NCBI RefSeq assembly: GCF_003672135.1
Contig: NC_039506.1
Coordinates: forward strand, 1,302,001 to 1,366,000
Length of the DNA stretch: 64,000 bases
Origin: Ooceraea biroi
Taxonomy: Eukaryota > Arthropoda > Insecta > Hymenoptera > Formicidae
Reading direction: 5' to 3'
The notes beneath the pieces are model-generated. The model was not told where the DNA came from, did no database searches, and was given only the letters and a program-made list of their open reading frames with translations. A program made the translations under genes and the position numbers. Every line of letters begins with the position of its first letter. Position 1 is the stretch's first letter. Positions 9,130 through 21,780 of the stretch are shown here, piece after piece.

Positions 9130-12100
9130 ATGGAAGCGTTTTCTCAGGAAATACAAAAGTATTTGATGAAAATGGAGCAGAGACATGGTAAACTACGATT
9201 TCTCTCGTCTCGAGCAACAGAAGAGACTTCACACACCATTAACGAGATAGTAGAAACCATCTCTAGCATCTTTCAAAGCACAAAATGCATCTAATGCAAA
9301 ACGAAATAAGTAATCCTAGAATGAAAAGTATTATATTACGCTAAACGTTGCTTGCGGTTACAACTGGCTTTTGTTGAATACGTATTTCAAAGTACAAACT
9401 TTCCTCACGGAGGACGTGCGATATGGTCACATGGTTGGACAGTGGCCCCCATTATCACCGTATCTCTTTATACAGGTAATTAGATAAATGGATAACATAA
9501 GTAGAAAAATCAGATTAATACATAATATTGAATAAAATATGTATAAAGTAAAAGAAAAAATAATGTAACAATTGTAAGTGTGAATTATGTTTGTTAAAGG
9601 CAATCTGAAATATAGATTATTAATATTTTATTAATATTATTATTATTATTATTATTAATATTAATCTATATTTTAATCTAATATGTTACTAGGTGTACAC
9701 ATGTGACCTCCCCCTCATACATACATTTTTTTCCTTCTTTACATACCATTGTCAATTAACAAATAACTTTATTTATTATCGCGTTTTATGTTCTTGTCAT
9801 TTGTATAGATAATATGGAGCTTCAAGTATGAGATGATACTGGCCGAATCATTGATGTACATACCTTTGGATCTGTGCGTAGAGATCTTGGAGATAGTAGT
9901 CAAGTGCATTCCTGAGCTGGAATACAAACGAGCGAAGCATCTGATCATACAATTGACCAGCAACATATACAAAAGGTGCCTACAGTTGCACAAGACACGA
10001 TCATCAAAGGAAAATGGGAGGGAATACGCATGGCAATTAGTCGCGTATTTTCAAATGTTGCTGGACCCGCTGACTGACTTGAGGAGAACTCGTTTCTCCA
10101 TGCTACCCATCGTACCCGAGACGATGTACGAGGAGCATGGCATTCTCATAAAGACGTTGCTTCGCCACACCAAGAACTGTATATGCATGCAAGGAGTAAC
10201 AAACGAGGACAGCACTTCGGCGACATTTTTTACCCTTGGCTTGCGCAGATATGAAGACACGCTTCCTGTTGAGGATATAAAGGTCATTACGCAGAAGCTG
10301 GCACAGGAATTAATCGCCGTGTTGTTGAACCAGATTAAGAAGGTCGACTGTCACGAGTACTTCTACTGGGCGGAAGTCGATGACACGGATAACTTCGCGA
10401 TCTCGTTGCAGCGTGCAATTGCTATTGAATGCCAGGATTTATAGACTTCATGAAGCGAGATATCTTCCCGGAAAGGAATGACCATTTGGAGGAATGCTTG
10501 AAGCAATTCGCGGGAGATCGGCAAGCGACCGAGTCCGTTTTCACTATTCAAGAATTGCGTTATTGCATCGTTAATGGCAAACTGGAATATTTTAAAGAAC
10601 TGATGGATCGCTACAAGGAGTGGGACGAATCTGTATTGGATTTTCTTGAAGAGCACATGCAATTGTGCGTCGCGCATATGACGAAATACAATACGAGCAC
10701 CTTATTGGAATATGTTTATGTATTTACCACGCAGAATCTCTGGTCGAAATTGTACTCGAGTTTTATTTTGAAGTCGGTGCTGAGAATATTATCGACAGTG
10801 AACGTAATGGAATTCTATTGCATCGTATTGCGATACGCGATAAAGCATGTACACGACAATCCTCTCACGGAATTGTACAGCGAGAAGGCCTTCATGCAAT
10901 TTGTAGCGTCTAATAAAAACATATGTGAACATCACATGATGCGTTACGTTCTAGAAAACTTTCTGCTGAATACGAAAGCAGTAACGCTCACCCTGACGAA
11001 AATTCTGATTGGCAACGTGCAAGTCGATCATCCTCTGTTCACAACGAAGAAGATAGTGGCACTGCAATCGTTTTTCAAAATCAAAGTGAACAATGAGTAT
11101 AACGTACTGATATCGTGCCTAAAAAAAATTGTTTGCATAACAAATCCCTCGTGGAATTCTAAGAGGTTCATACATTTCGTGGACATCATGTTACAGAACG
11201 AGGTGATTTACAATTACAGATATAGTTATAAGAATAAATTTTTATCTAGAATTTTTATCGCGCGGATATGTCTATATGTAATTAAATGCTACTTTATGCG
11301 TAGTAAAATTAATTTAAGGTGTTCAACAATTAGAAAACAATTATTTTATATACAGGGTGTCCCAGACCTACCGTATCACCGGTTAATGGTAGATTCCTGA
11401 GATGATTCTGAGACGAATGTTCCTCTTGCAAAATGTCGAGGGTGGCGTAGTTTCGGCGCTACGAAGGGTTCAATTTGATCTTAATTTTTCGCGGCTGTTC
11501 AAATTGAAGTGTGCGCGATGCGCGGGACCCCTTCGACCTACTGTCACTGAACGCGGGAAAATTCTACACAAGGATAGGATAACTACAACCCTTCGTAGCG
11601 CCGAAACTACGCCACCCTCGACATTTTGCAAGAGGAACATTCGTCTCAGAATCACCTCAGGAATCTACCATTAATCGGTGATACGGTAGGTCTGGGACAC
11701 CCTGTATATATATTTCTTTGATTCAATCGCAAAATTTCTTTTAAATTTCATGCAATATTTCGGAATTTGTTTTTTTCTCACGTAAACTACAGTCGCATGA
11801 TCGTGAACTATTTCTTCCTTTTGTTATCGATTATTTTTACAAGAGTTTGCTTATCTTTCCGTTACAGGTGATATCCACGGACCAGTTGATGAACAACGTT
11901 TACATTTCTTATCTGACTGGTGCCTCCTTCAACTTCCTCAATTTAATGTGCGTGTTGCTGTGCATACGCGATATTCTGAAGAATAAAGATTCGTCAAATG
12001 CAACGAATTACTCGCTATTGGTGATAGCGTTAGTAAGGAGAATATCGAGCATAAGAAAGAATAGGCATTTTCCAGTCCGTATTATTAACAAAATGTTAAA

Positions 12101-13129
12101 TGATATAGACAGTATATTAGAAATATTGCATAACATATTTCTGGAAAAGGAGAAATTGGTAAACAAGGACGAAATAATTCATGCAATCAATGGATCGGTG
12201 GAGCCGCTCGATCAGGCTACCATAGCGCCTATGATTAAATCCCATGGAACTGTAATGGAAATAATCCAGGATTACGAAAAACGGTGCTTCGTCATACATA
12301 CGCGATTCCGCACAGGTGCACATGTATACAATGTCAACCGACGCAAACTGATATGTACCATCAACCTAGATCGAAAAAGCTTGATCCGCCATATGATTTT
12401 GCATGCCACCACCATAGAGTACATCGATTACATGTGCGAAATGAGACGAATAAGTTGGTTTCATTTTGGTTGGTCCAGCGAAAGAAATGCATTTGAGAAC
12501 ATAATACTCATTACCATCGAGGCGATGAAAGTCGTTATGATTTACGAGAAAAATTTTCCCGAAGATAAGTTTGTAATGCTGCTACTCTCCGCCGTGAAAT
12601 TTTGCGAGATAGTCGCGGATGATTTAAAGGACTCAGGATACGTGATCAACGTTCTGTTGCTGAACTTGGCAACCTTGAATGATATAGTCAGCTATACGCC
12701 TTACGCTAAAATGTTCAACCTTATGCTCTCGCGTATCAAAGACAGCTTGACACAATCCATGCATAAATATACGTACTTTAGAGACATCCTCTCGTGGATC
12801 AAGGTGTATCTTGTAAACGCCGAGCCTTTAATGAAGCCAACTGAAGATATACCGTAAGTGAGCGACACAATAAATATTATAAAATATAGAAAATAGAAAT
12901 ATCATAGAGAATATTATGGAGTAGAATTTATTACGTAATATACACACTGAACCACGTAATAAACTCATTTTATTTATTTTACAGTGTTACCTTGGGCGTC
13001 CAGAAATTGTACATCTTGTACTTACTTGTCTGCGTATACCTCAAGATATCCAACAAACAAGATTATTCTTGTATTGATAGGATGTGGAACTCTATCGGCA
13101 ACTCTCTATTAAGACTTGATGACGCATAA
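9130..13129 (+). CDS. Large helical protein of unknown function, frame-disrupted
   Basis: I do not recognise this protein. Coding exons read 9130-9475, 9809-11202, 11868-12853 and 12985-13129, with GT/AG junctions and matching phases. The product is about 957 aa, rich in Leu/Ile with regular amphipathic helices, no signal peptide and no zinc or catalytic motif that I can name; an alpha-helical scaffold is likely. Three places need correction. Near 10428 the frame changes, as if one base were missing before the MPGFIDFMKR stretch. In the first exon, near 9285 and 9340, either one base is missing twice, or a weak 70 nt intron (9250-9319) is spliced out. No other stop interrupts some 2.8 kb of coding sequence, so assembly error is more likely than a dead gene. 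It is divergent from ADI1. Confidence 0.75.
11353..11704. mobile_element. 352 bp foldback element, TA target duplication
   Basis: It lies in the third intron of the large unknown gene. Terminal inverted repeats of about 118 bp start cagggtgtcccagaccta and are nearly perfect; the centre is a unique stretch of some 110 bp. TA flanks both ends (11351-11352, 11705-11706). TA duplication and the CAGGG end fit a non-autonomous Tc1/mariner-superfamily element. The open frames across it (both strands) are by-products of the palindrome. Confidence 0.8.
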
Positions 13130-13657
13130 AAAAATATTTACACGCGGTTTTTAATAGAATAATCAAGTATTAAACTAATGTCCGAATTGAGTACAGAGAA
13201 AGTGAGTGTAGAAAAGTCAAGTAATTTAAGAAGAGTTGTAATAAAATTTTGATACAGTTTTTAATACAGCTTTAATAGAATTATAACTGTTCGCTCAGAA
13301 AGAATCCATCATTAATAGAAAATGTTATTATTAAATGCCATTATTAAATATTTTTCTTTCAAATAATTTAATGCTTGAAAGAAAATATTATCATTTGAAT
13401 ATATATTATTTTAAATCTATTTCATTTTTACTAACAAACTTTATTTGAAATATATAGACAGTATAAATGTTTTTCCTGAAAGACTGCAGTTTTGTAATTA
13501 TAGTATTTACTAGTAACTCTTGTATTTATATTAATATGTATTTTTCTGAAAAACAGTGTATTTTTGTGATTTGCGATTGGTACATGTACCAATTACGCGT
13601 ACTTCATAGAAGCGCATGTAGAATATAGTTCAATAATAATTTTGTATTTTTTAGATG
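13130..13657. other. 3' flank of large unknown gene
   Basis: AT-rich sequence after the stop at 13129 with an aataaa-like signal near 13240 (aataaaattt). Nothing else is supportable before the mariner relic begins. Confidence 0.5.
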
Positions 13658-14575
13658 CATACACGATCTGTCCAGCCTCTGTGTCTAATTTTAAAAAAAT
13701 TAAAAAATTTTTTGTAGCGTTATCTTTAAATGAAAGTACGAAGCTTGACATTTTATGATGATGACGATCCAAAATTTCAAGGCGCATTAGTTCTGACGTA
13801 AAATGTGCCAATACTTTATTGACTTATTGACAAAAAAACATTATGGAACAAACAGCTAATATTAAACTTTGCTTTAAGCTGAGCAAAATAGCTGACGGAA
13901 CGTATGAAATAACGAAAAGTCTGTACTAGTGATTATTTGTCGTTTCGGATCGTTTCAACATTTTCAAATGGTACACTCGATTTCGTAACGGCAAGGAAAA
14001 CATCACAAACGCTTTATGAGCACTGTCGCCAAAAAAAGTACTTCCGAAAACGTGCAAAAACTTAAAATCCTTCGATCAGATTGCAGTGTGTTTGCAAAAC
14101 TCATCAAGGAATTCACTGGCTTATATATCTAAAAGCACTCAAATTCTGATCGAGATTTGGGCAAACGGAAGGCACACTTCGTACCGCATACGCTGACAGA
14201 GAATCCAAGGGATGCTAAAGTGGAACACTCCAGATACACGAAGAACGGTCGATATTGATCTGAATTTTATGAAAATATCCTAATTACTAAAAAAACATAG
14301 TATTTTCAATATGAACCACTTAAAATGACGATTATTCTTACAACTCAAGTTGGCGATGAAAGGAAAACGTTACGAAATCGTTCAGAACATTCAAAGCTCG
14401 CTTTTGTAGGTGATTCCAAAAATGAAGTACAATGACTGTTCTGGAAAATATTTTAAACACTTCCGACGTTTTATTGACTCAGAAGGAATGTATTTTGAGA
14501 ACAAAAAATAAGAAATAATTGATGTTATATTGATTTTATATTTTTTGGTACCAGAGCCTGGACAGTCCGTGTATG
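13658..14575 (+). mobile_element. Mariner relic with both terminal repeats, core deleted
   Basis: Terminal inverted repeats match over about 25 bp (left catacacgatctgtccag at 13658, right its imperfect complement ending at 14575). Inside, broken frames resemble a mariner transposase: the N-terminal ANIKLCFKLSK and YTRFRNGKEN stretches, a LRSDCSVFAKL segment, a DLGKRKAHFVPHTLT segment, and the C-terminal DSEGMYFE end. Stops and frame changes are frequent, and the stretch between the VPH region and the C-terminus that should hold the three catalytic aspartates is essentially absent. Length is 918 bp against about 1.3 kb for intact relatives. It is a dead copy. Confidence 0.8.
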
Positions 14576-17176
14576 TAAAGTAATAAGGAAAAGAAAAAAT
14601 TGTTCAACTGTACAAAATAATAATTTTACATTCATTAAGAAAAAAGTTGTACTTTATGTAAAAAGGCAGAAACAAAAAATATTGATATATTCTATTGTTG
14701 TTATTTAAGATAATCTTATAGTGATAATCCCATTTATATAAAGTTTCGTATACGTATTTTTTTATCTTGTCGTTTATTTTGTCGTTTGTAGCTTTTTTGA
14801 GAGACATAACTACTATATATATTATACTTATACGCGTCACAGAATTAATTTCATAAAAATTACAAAACAGAAATAATTAAATTTAAATATAAATGATTTT
14901 CTGTTCCTTTTCTTTATTAAGTTTTTTCTCTTAATAACTCGAAATCAAATTGTTGTACTAAGATATTTTGTTACTCAGTTTTTTACTGATCTTAATGATC
15001 TTAATATATCAAATTTGAATTGCTAAATTTAAAGCCTTCGATTCTTGCATGAATATCTGAGACGTGGTTTTATCATTATAGAAAAATACGTGTACGGATC
15101 TTTATTCTAATTCTTATATTTATTAAAATATGTATATACGTGATGTGTGTGTGCGCGTGTATGTGTATACTCAGGGTGTTATTGGATTGATGACTGATTA
15201 ATAAAATACACGTGCAGGAAATGCAAAATGAAATATAAAAGGATTTTATTTGAAACGTATATACGATCATTACCTTAGTCTTTCTCCTTAATCACAAACA
15301 TTAAGTTTTTTTTATCATCGACATCATCGTACAAACTGAATTATGATTAATCACCTAACAAGTTCGACATCTTTACAACGATAATATTATTATGCTGCAT
15401 ACGACCTGCACTTAAAACTTAGTAACATAAACCGATTTCTCTATAAACAATTTAAAATTCAACACGATTTCGTTAAGATCGTTATTTCAAGCAATAATGG
15501 CTTAAAATAGCGAAATCGTTAGTCCTAAAAAATATACACCTAGATTTTCTCGTCACAAGTTTATGTCCAATCGGTCTCAAAATTCTAATGCTATATTTGT
15601 GCGATAGTGCCAAATGCCATTGTTACAATGGTTAGTAAGTAGGAAAAAAAACAAAAGAGAATTGTGCGAATAAAGAAAAAATGTGCACCAGTCTAAACGG
15701 TCTAAAAGATCTCTTAAAATTAAAACCTAATTATCCTTTTTTTAGATATTGCATGTATCAGATGGGCAGAGCTTTGGGGTCAACATCTTCGATACTTACA
15801 AACAGCGAGGAAAATACCTTTGAATAATAAAAAAAAAATTATTCGTTACAATGAAATAAAAAAAAATGTAAAAATTTTATGGTAATCGTTCCTCGCGGAA
15901 GAAATATCTCAAGAATGCAACGGCAAATGCAACTGTGACTTGCGAATACCACGACTTATATCATCATGACTAGATTCTCATGCTGGTACTTCACGATAAA
16001 AGTACGATAAATTGCTCGATTACTTAGTCATCCGAACAAAAGAATTGTGTGTAAATGTATATTTAATGTTCCTCAAATAAAATATCCTGAAATAATGTTT
16101 CATTAAAACTATTTTAAGATAACGACTACTTTACGCGAAAACGTCGCGAGAAGATAATACTAGACGACTCGAAAACATTTTCGAACAATTATCGGCGGCT
16201 CATTTGAGAAAAAGAAAAGAATAATAAATCGAACTTCTCAGTGTAAAAGGACTTCAACTTCGTCAATTCCAGCATTCTAGTTTCGTCTGCCCATATGACG
16301 TCGTTCCACATATAATTATACTATTGTAAAATATCTTGCACAACCGTGCGCATGAAAGAAAGAAACTGCATTTGGTCTATTACGCAATGCACATTTTTTT
16401 TCTTTCGTCGTAAGATATTCACTTTGAAATATTCCATCTCGTCAGAGTTTCAAGATAATTACCTTTTATTATATATATACTTCGACTCGCTATATATTTA
16501 CAGATTCTTCACATTGTAAAAAATATATAACGTATTTCGTACTCAATATATCAGATACGCAGGTAGAGTAGTACTGAAAGGCCGATATACACATATCTAA
16601 ATCGTGGTGTTTTTCTTGCTCTTTTTTTCCGTTTTTCTTTTCTCCAATTATTAATCAATATACGCGACCCGGTTACATAACAAATGCGCACATACCTCCA
16701 ATGCATGCAAATCGTTACAATATGCACACACGATACATCCTTTCCTTTTTTTTTTTATTCGAGACACGGAGAGGGATAACTAATTCGCCGATTGTACAAG
16801 TAAAAGTGAAGGGGGCCAAAGAGAGAGAAATAATTCTGGTCCTTAGATACATGATATGCTGGCCAACCCCAGACACGGCGCAATTTTCTTTTCTCGACGC
16901 TCTCCTCCGCCGGCAATAGCTCACCAAATAAAAATTAATATTTCATTATCGTTAGAATGCTCCTTATCGAAGATCAACCGTGTGATAAAAATCTCCGGAC
17001 GCCGCTTAGAAAAATAGCGCGTGCAGTATCCGAGAATTGGACGCGCGAGAGATACGCACGTGGCACGGTTCTCTCTCTCCTTGTACAAATATATAAATAG
17101 ATTTTTCGAGTATATCAAATACCTAGTGAGCTATCTAGGCGGACGACGGCCTTGCGCGTCCTTTGTGATCCGGATT

Positions 17177-17205
17177 TCACACACGTGTGTGTATGTGTGT
17201 GTGTA
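17177..17205. repeat. GT microsatellite
   Basis: Interrupted GT dinucleotide run; a matching CA run occurs at 17619-17652. Confidence 0.8.
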
Positions 17206-19174
17206 AACGTGTGTGACGTAACACGTGTGTGTAAAATAGAGCGAGAAACGCAAGCAGTGTCGACAGGAGTCGGGTGATGACAATTAAAAACGCTTTATAA
17301 AGAGGCCCTTCGATCGAAGCTGGGGAATGGCTCCGCGTTTATTGTAACACGACATGGAAAAGATGCGGAGTTACGACTACGGGATCACAGCGAGACTAAG
17401 AATTTTCCGCGAGAACGTGACGAAATAGCAGTGTACGAAATGTTCCGCCTATTCTCTCGTTCGCCCGTTGTTCGCCCGCAAACCGCGAGATTACTCGCGA
17501 CCGCAGTTTCCGTCGCGGCGTCACGTCGATTTTTTTGTTTTTCTTTCTTTCTGACACGAGAGCCGAAAAATAGTACAGAGCACCATTCGGAGAAAGTGCA
17601 CCGACAGTGATATTCCAAATTACACGCACACACAGACACCCACACACACACGGACGCACACCGTTTCAAGTATGCGAACGATACCTCTTCCCAGTATTTA
17701 AGATCAATCTAATTACTATCGTAGAAATACTATACATCAGTTCGTCCTTTTTCACTTCTTTTAACTCTTACTTCCCGCGATTTCCTTTGAGAGTTGAGAA
17801 ACAGTATCGCACGTATACGACTCAAACAATACATGCGTTAATACCTTACCGAGTTAGTGTGTATACAGACTATACAAATTATAAATACATCTCTCTTGTC
17901 ACACACAGAAGCGAGACAATATTTTATAAAATCGGTAAAAGCATACTAGAGGTTTGAGTGAGCTTTGCATTCAATCCTTGGATGCCTGATAACAAAAATT
18001 TGTAGAAATCTAAGTAGCAATATTGAGAGACAAATTCAAATAGATATTGTAGAGAAATTACTTGAAAAATTCCAGAAAAGGAAGACACAATCTCAAAGGG
18101 AATATCATAAAAAACAGTACAGTACAATAGAAATGTTCTTTGTGCATTCAAGGATTAAATGGAGTGTACAAACTGAATAGCGTGTCATGACTATGTTACG
18201 CTCATCAGCTCACCGATAAGCGATATTTAACATCGGATAATGCGATTTTGATCGTACAAGAAAAATTATACGAGTTATCCGTTGTTAGCACAGTTAACTT
18301 GTAAAATAGATCCATGTTTTGTGCCTTCGTGTTGCAACGTAAGTTTTTTTTAAATAATAACATTCGATCAATCTTACAAGTTACATGCGAGAACCATTGC
18401 AGTCTTCTTCTTGTATTCATCGATTTTAACGATTCTGGACAAGGAAATTTTGTAAGAATAAAATATATAGTTTTGCAATTAAGACACTTTTTGTATTGGT
18501 GTCGTTATTATCAGTGATAAACAATAGTGTACAAATGATTTGATATGAATAGTGAAAATATTAATGCAAAATTACGAACCTTTCCAAGAGATTTTTAATT
18601 CTATAGATAAACTATTGTGCTCTCCCTCTTCTCATTGGTGTGTAAAATCACTCATGTTAAAAGGTCATCAATCCCATAGTAATCGCGTGTGCAGTCTTGC
18701 GGCCTACGTAGTACAAATGTTTTTTTTTACCGTACAAAGCTTACAAATTACAAGTTTAGATTGACGTTATTATGTTAACTAGTTTTACGAAATGTTTCTC
18801 TCTTAATATTCCCACATAATTGCGTGATAATAATAGCCGGTGACGTTAGATTTTTAATAAACTGAAGCCAGCCGCCTTCAGCTTTGGCCTTTAGTTTTTT
18901 TAAGATTCTTCTTTATAATCACACTGCGACATTAGTTGGTTCATCTCTCCCGCATTACGGTTTGCCGATACAGTATTATGCTATGCCAAACATCTTGAAA
19001 CGTTAAAGCAAAATGGAAATAAGATATTAGAAGATTCGCTATATAACAGATCACAAGAAATCTCACAATTGAATTATCTGTTAATCGTTAAGGTGTCGCG
19101 TATAAAACCTCATTCTCAGTGCTTTTTCCTTGCGCACAATAAAATATCTCAATGTTAGGACTGTACAGTCGGTA

Positions 19175-19385
19175 CAGGGTTGTCTCATCTAATTCTTTTG
19201 ATTATCCAAGATATTTTGAATTATCTTACACAAAACTTCTGTTTTGAAGAAACAAATATTTTTTTAATCTGAGAAAAATTATAATTATCGTTTACTGAAT
19301 CGAATGTCCTATTCGCGAAATACTTGTCTACATTCTTACAAACAATAGAGATAAATCGGACTATTAAATTAGATGAAACACCCTG
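19175..19385. mobile_element. Small TIR element, cagggt ends
   Basis: The left end cagggttgtctcatctaatt is mirrored at the right by aaattagatgaaacaccctg, with about 170 bp of AT-rich filler. TA precedes the left end, but the right flank is ga then ta, so the target duplication is not clean. The end sequence resembles those of the 352 bp and 872 bp elements. Confidence 0.5.
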
Positions 19386-20447
19386 GATAGCAATGTCACT
19401 AACGTCTCGTATAAAAACAACGATTTATACGATATCTCGCTCGTTAAGCCTCCTTAGCTTAAGTTAACACAGAATGATTGCACAGAGAAGAGTACTCTCG
19501 AAACCGAATCACTTTTGTCCCTTGCTCAAGGCAGATGGACTTGTAACGTAACGTACTTTTGCAGTTACGTGCAAAATGCATGTGATAAAGTGGACTGAAC
19601 CTCGTCACTGAAACTCGATTAATCTCTTTCAGTATCGAATCTCTATCACCATGCCATAGAGTGGATCGACCATCACAGTGATTCCCTCAAGGTCTGCGAG
19701 TAATCCTTCTTCAGCGCAGCACCTAGCCTGCGGTAACTCGGTTCGCGAACTTGCGTGTGACGATTCTGTCTGAAGTTGAGCAGAAGGTCGATATCGAATT
19801 TGGTTTCGCACACCTGGGCTGTTTTCCGACACCTTCTTCCTTCTCACGAGCGGAGTATTGGTCCTTTTGCCGAGGAAAAGCTACCTTTCGCTCGCTCCTT
19901 TTTCTCCCTTAAGCCTATCTATATAATATATATATATATTTATATGTATATACATTATAATATTACATAGATAATACTATTCGCGTATAATAAAATATCT
20001 GTATATAACGGCCGCCGTTTGCAGGACGGTCTTCCGGGAATTCGAAAAGGGAGAACCGCGATTCCCTCCGTTGGAAAATTCATAGAGCGTCCGACGTAGA
20101 TTCGATTTCGTGGGTTAACCTTGGCAGGTGCACAGCACGTTCCAAGATCCAAAGGGAAGGGAACCTCCACGGGAAGAAGGTTCTCTGAGAGAAGGCTAAC
20201 GAGACACGCTGACGATATCTTCCCGGAAGCCACACTGTACACTGTGTATTTTTCTTTAGCACGCTCCAGGGTCTGGAAAGAGACGTGGAGGGCACCCTGG
20301 GACGAAGAGGAGACACACCGGCGAGAAAGCTCGACGTAGTTCTCCCCGGAGCACTGTACACATCGCGTGTCTTCCTTCATCCAGTTCAGTCCGCGAGTCG
20401 ACGATCCTCCGTGCTGGAGCAGCGCGCGCCAAAGTTTTGATTAAGTA

Positions 20448-20993
20448 TTAGAGGATGGTGCAACAGCAGTAGGTCTTCTTCTCCTTCTCCGGGCTGAAGT
20501 TCATCTCGCGCACGATCTCGGCGAACATCTCGTTGACGTTGGTGCGATTCTTGGCGGAGGCCTCGACGAACGGGCAGCCCCAGAGCTGCGCGAGCTGATG
20601 GCCCTCCTCGGTGCCGACCTCCCGCTGATGCTCGAGGTCGAGCTTGTTCGCCACGAGCAGCACCGGCACGCGTTCCGTGCCCTTGACGCGCGTGATCAGC
20701 TCCTTCATCGCCTTGATGTCCTGGAAGGTCTGGTGATTCGTCAAGCTGTAGACGACGACGAAGCCCTGGCCGTTCTTGATGTAGAGGTCGCGCATCGACG
20801 CGAACTGCTCGGTGCCGGCGGTGTCGAGGATCTCGAGCACGCACGGCGAATTGTCCACCTCGATCTCCTTGCGGTAGAAGTCCTCGATCGTCGGATCGTA
20901 CTTCTCCATGAAGCAGCCGGACACGAATTGCACGGTGAGCGCGCTCTTGCCCACCCCGCCCGAGCCGAGGACCACCACCTTGAACTCGCGCAT
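20448..20993 (-). CDS. Rap2l: Ras-related GTPase Rap2 (Rap2-like)
   Basis: An intronless 181-residue small GTPase. P-loop GSGGVGKS (10-17), effector region YDPTIEDFYRKE with Phe39, which separates Rap2 from Rap1, switch II DTAGTEQ (57-63) with the Rap-specific Thr61, NKLD (116-119) and SAK (146-148) are all present. The tail TYCCCTIL ends in a CAAX box, CTIL; the final Leu predicts geranylgeranylation, and the two cysteines before it may be palmitoylated. Rap2 proteins act at the plasma membrane and endosomes in adhesion, cytoskeletal and MAP4K-JNK signalling. Third codon positions are almost all G or C, unlike every other gene in the window except the last arginine kinase exon. The length fits the family (about 180-183). 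Confidence 0.95.
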   Translation of the reverse strand: MREFKVVVLGSGGVGKSALTVQFVSGCFMEKYDPTIEDFYRKEIEVDNSPCVLEILDTAGTEQFASMRDLYIKNGQGFVVVYSLTNHQTFQDIKAMKELITRVKGTERVPVLLVANKLDLEHQREVGTEEGHQLAQLWGCPFVEASAKNRTNVNEMFAEIVREMNFSPEKEKKTYCCCTIL

Positions 20994-21780
20994 CTCGTCG
21001 TCGTCGTCGGCTCCTCCGCGCCTCCTTCTGCGTCTCCTCCTCTTCCTAGACGTGTCCAGGACCGCGCCGGGGTGTGGAGTGCCGTTTCACCCAAGAGAGA
21101 GAGAGAGAGAGAGAGAGACGGAGGCAGAAACGAGATAGGAGAGAGCGAGCGCGAGAGAGAGACTCGGGCAGAGAGAGATAAAGGAGGAGAGAGGAAGAGT
21201 ATTGCACCTTCTCCCTCTCGTGCGAATACACACTCTGGCTGCTCAACTAAGGCCTAGGCTAAGCAAACGAGGCGCCTCTTTCGTCCTCGTCTTCCTGCTT
21301 CGCCTCTTCGCTCGCCTCGTCACGACAATCCGCGACAGTCCGCACTCGTCCACCCGATGATCGCGAACAAAGGCATCGACGACGATCTCGCGAGTATTCA
21401 CGGGCCGTGTACCGCGAGACTACGACGGAGGCAGGGATCACGCGAATCGGCAATCGGCTCGCACCGTCCCGTTGCACGGCTGCCACGATATTACGGCGAA
21501 GCTGACGGCAAGCCAGGACATGACGACATGAACTATCCGCACGCTCTATGCGCGAGCACACCAAAGAGTACACAGACTCCCGTCCGTGCCCGTGCCCGCC
21601 CGTCGCAGCCAGTCACAGCCTGCCGTCTACCTCCGTACCTCCTCTTCCTGCCCCCCTCCCCGCTCCCTCGCCACGCAGCCCAGATCTGACGTACGCGACG
21701 CCGCCATCTTGTCGCCGCCGCCGCTAGCGCCACCGTCGCCGTCACCGCTAGGCTTTTCTTCGAACGAACGCGTCACGTGC
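20994..21780 (-). promoter_or_regulatory. CpG-rich promoter region of Rap2l
   Basis: GC- and CpG-rich sequence immediately upstream of the Rap2l ATG, including a GA tract (21094-21118) and dispersed CG dinucleotides to about 21780, after which composition falls back to AT-rich. Promoter and 5' UTR are inferred from position and composition. Overlapping open frames are products of the skewed composition. Confidence 0.5.
21094..21118. repeat. GA microsatellite
   Basis: Pure GA run in the Rap2l upstream region; GA-rich tracts in insect promoters can bind GAGA-type factors (inference). Confidence 0.8.

Larger units (their letters stand above)
14576..20447. other. Long non-coding stretch, possible Rap2 3' UTR
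   Basis: No gene is supportable in these 5.9 kb. It holds a GT tract (17177-17205), a CA tract (17619-17652), a small TIR element at 19175-19385 and scattered short open frames without protein character. The stretch nearest the Rap2 stop (20000-20447) is GC-rich and is probably its 3' UTR; how far that UTR runs cannot be told from sequence alone. Confidence 0.4.

Noticed and set aside
11402..11674. 90-codon frame and its mirror on the other strand
   Set aside because: Both begin with the same peptide because the sequence is a palindromic transposable element.
15173..15190. cagggtgttattgg, resembling the end of the foldback elements
   Set aside because: No complementary partner within a few hundred bases.
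20386..21257. Large frames overlapping Rap2l, up to 219 codons on the opposite strand
   Set aside because: They are shadows of the GC-rich Rap2l coding sequence and its promoter.
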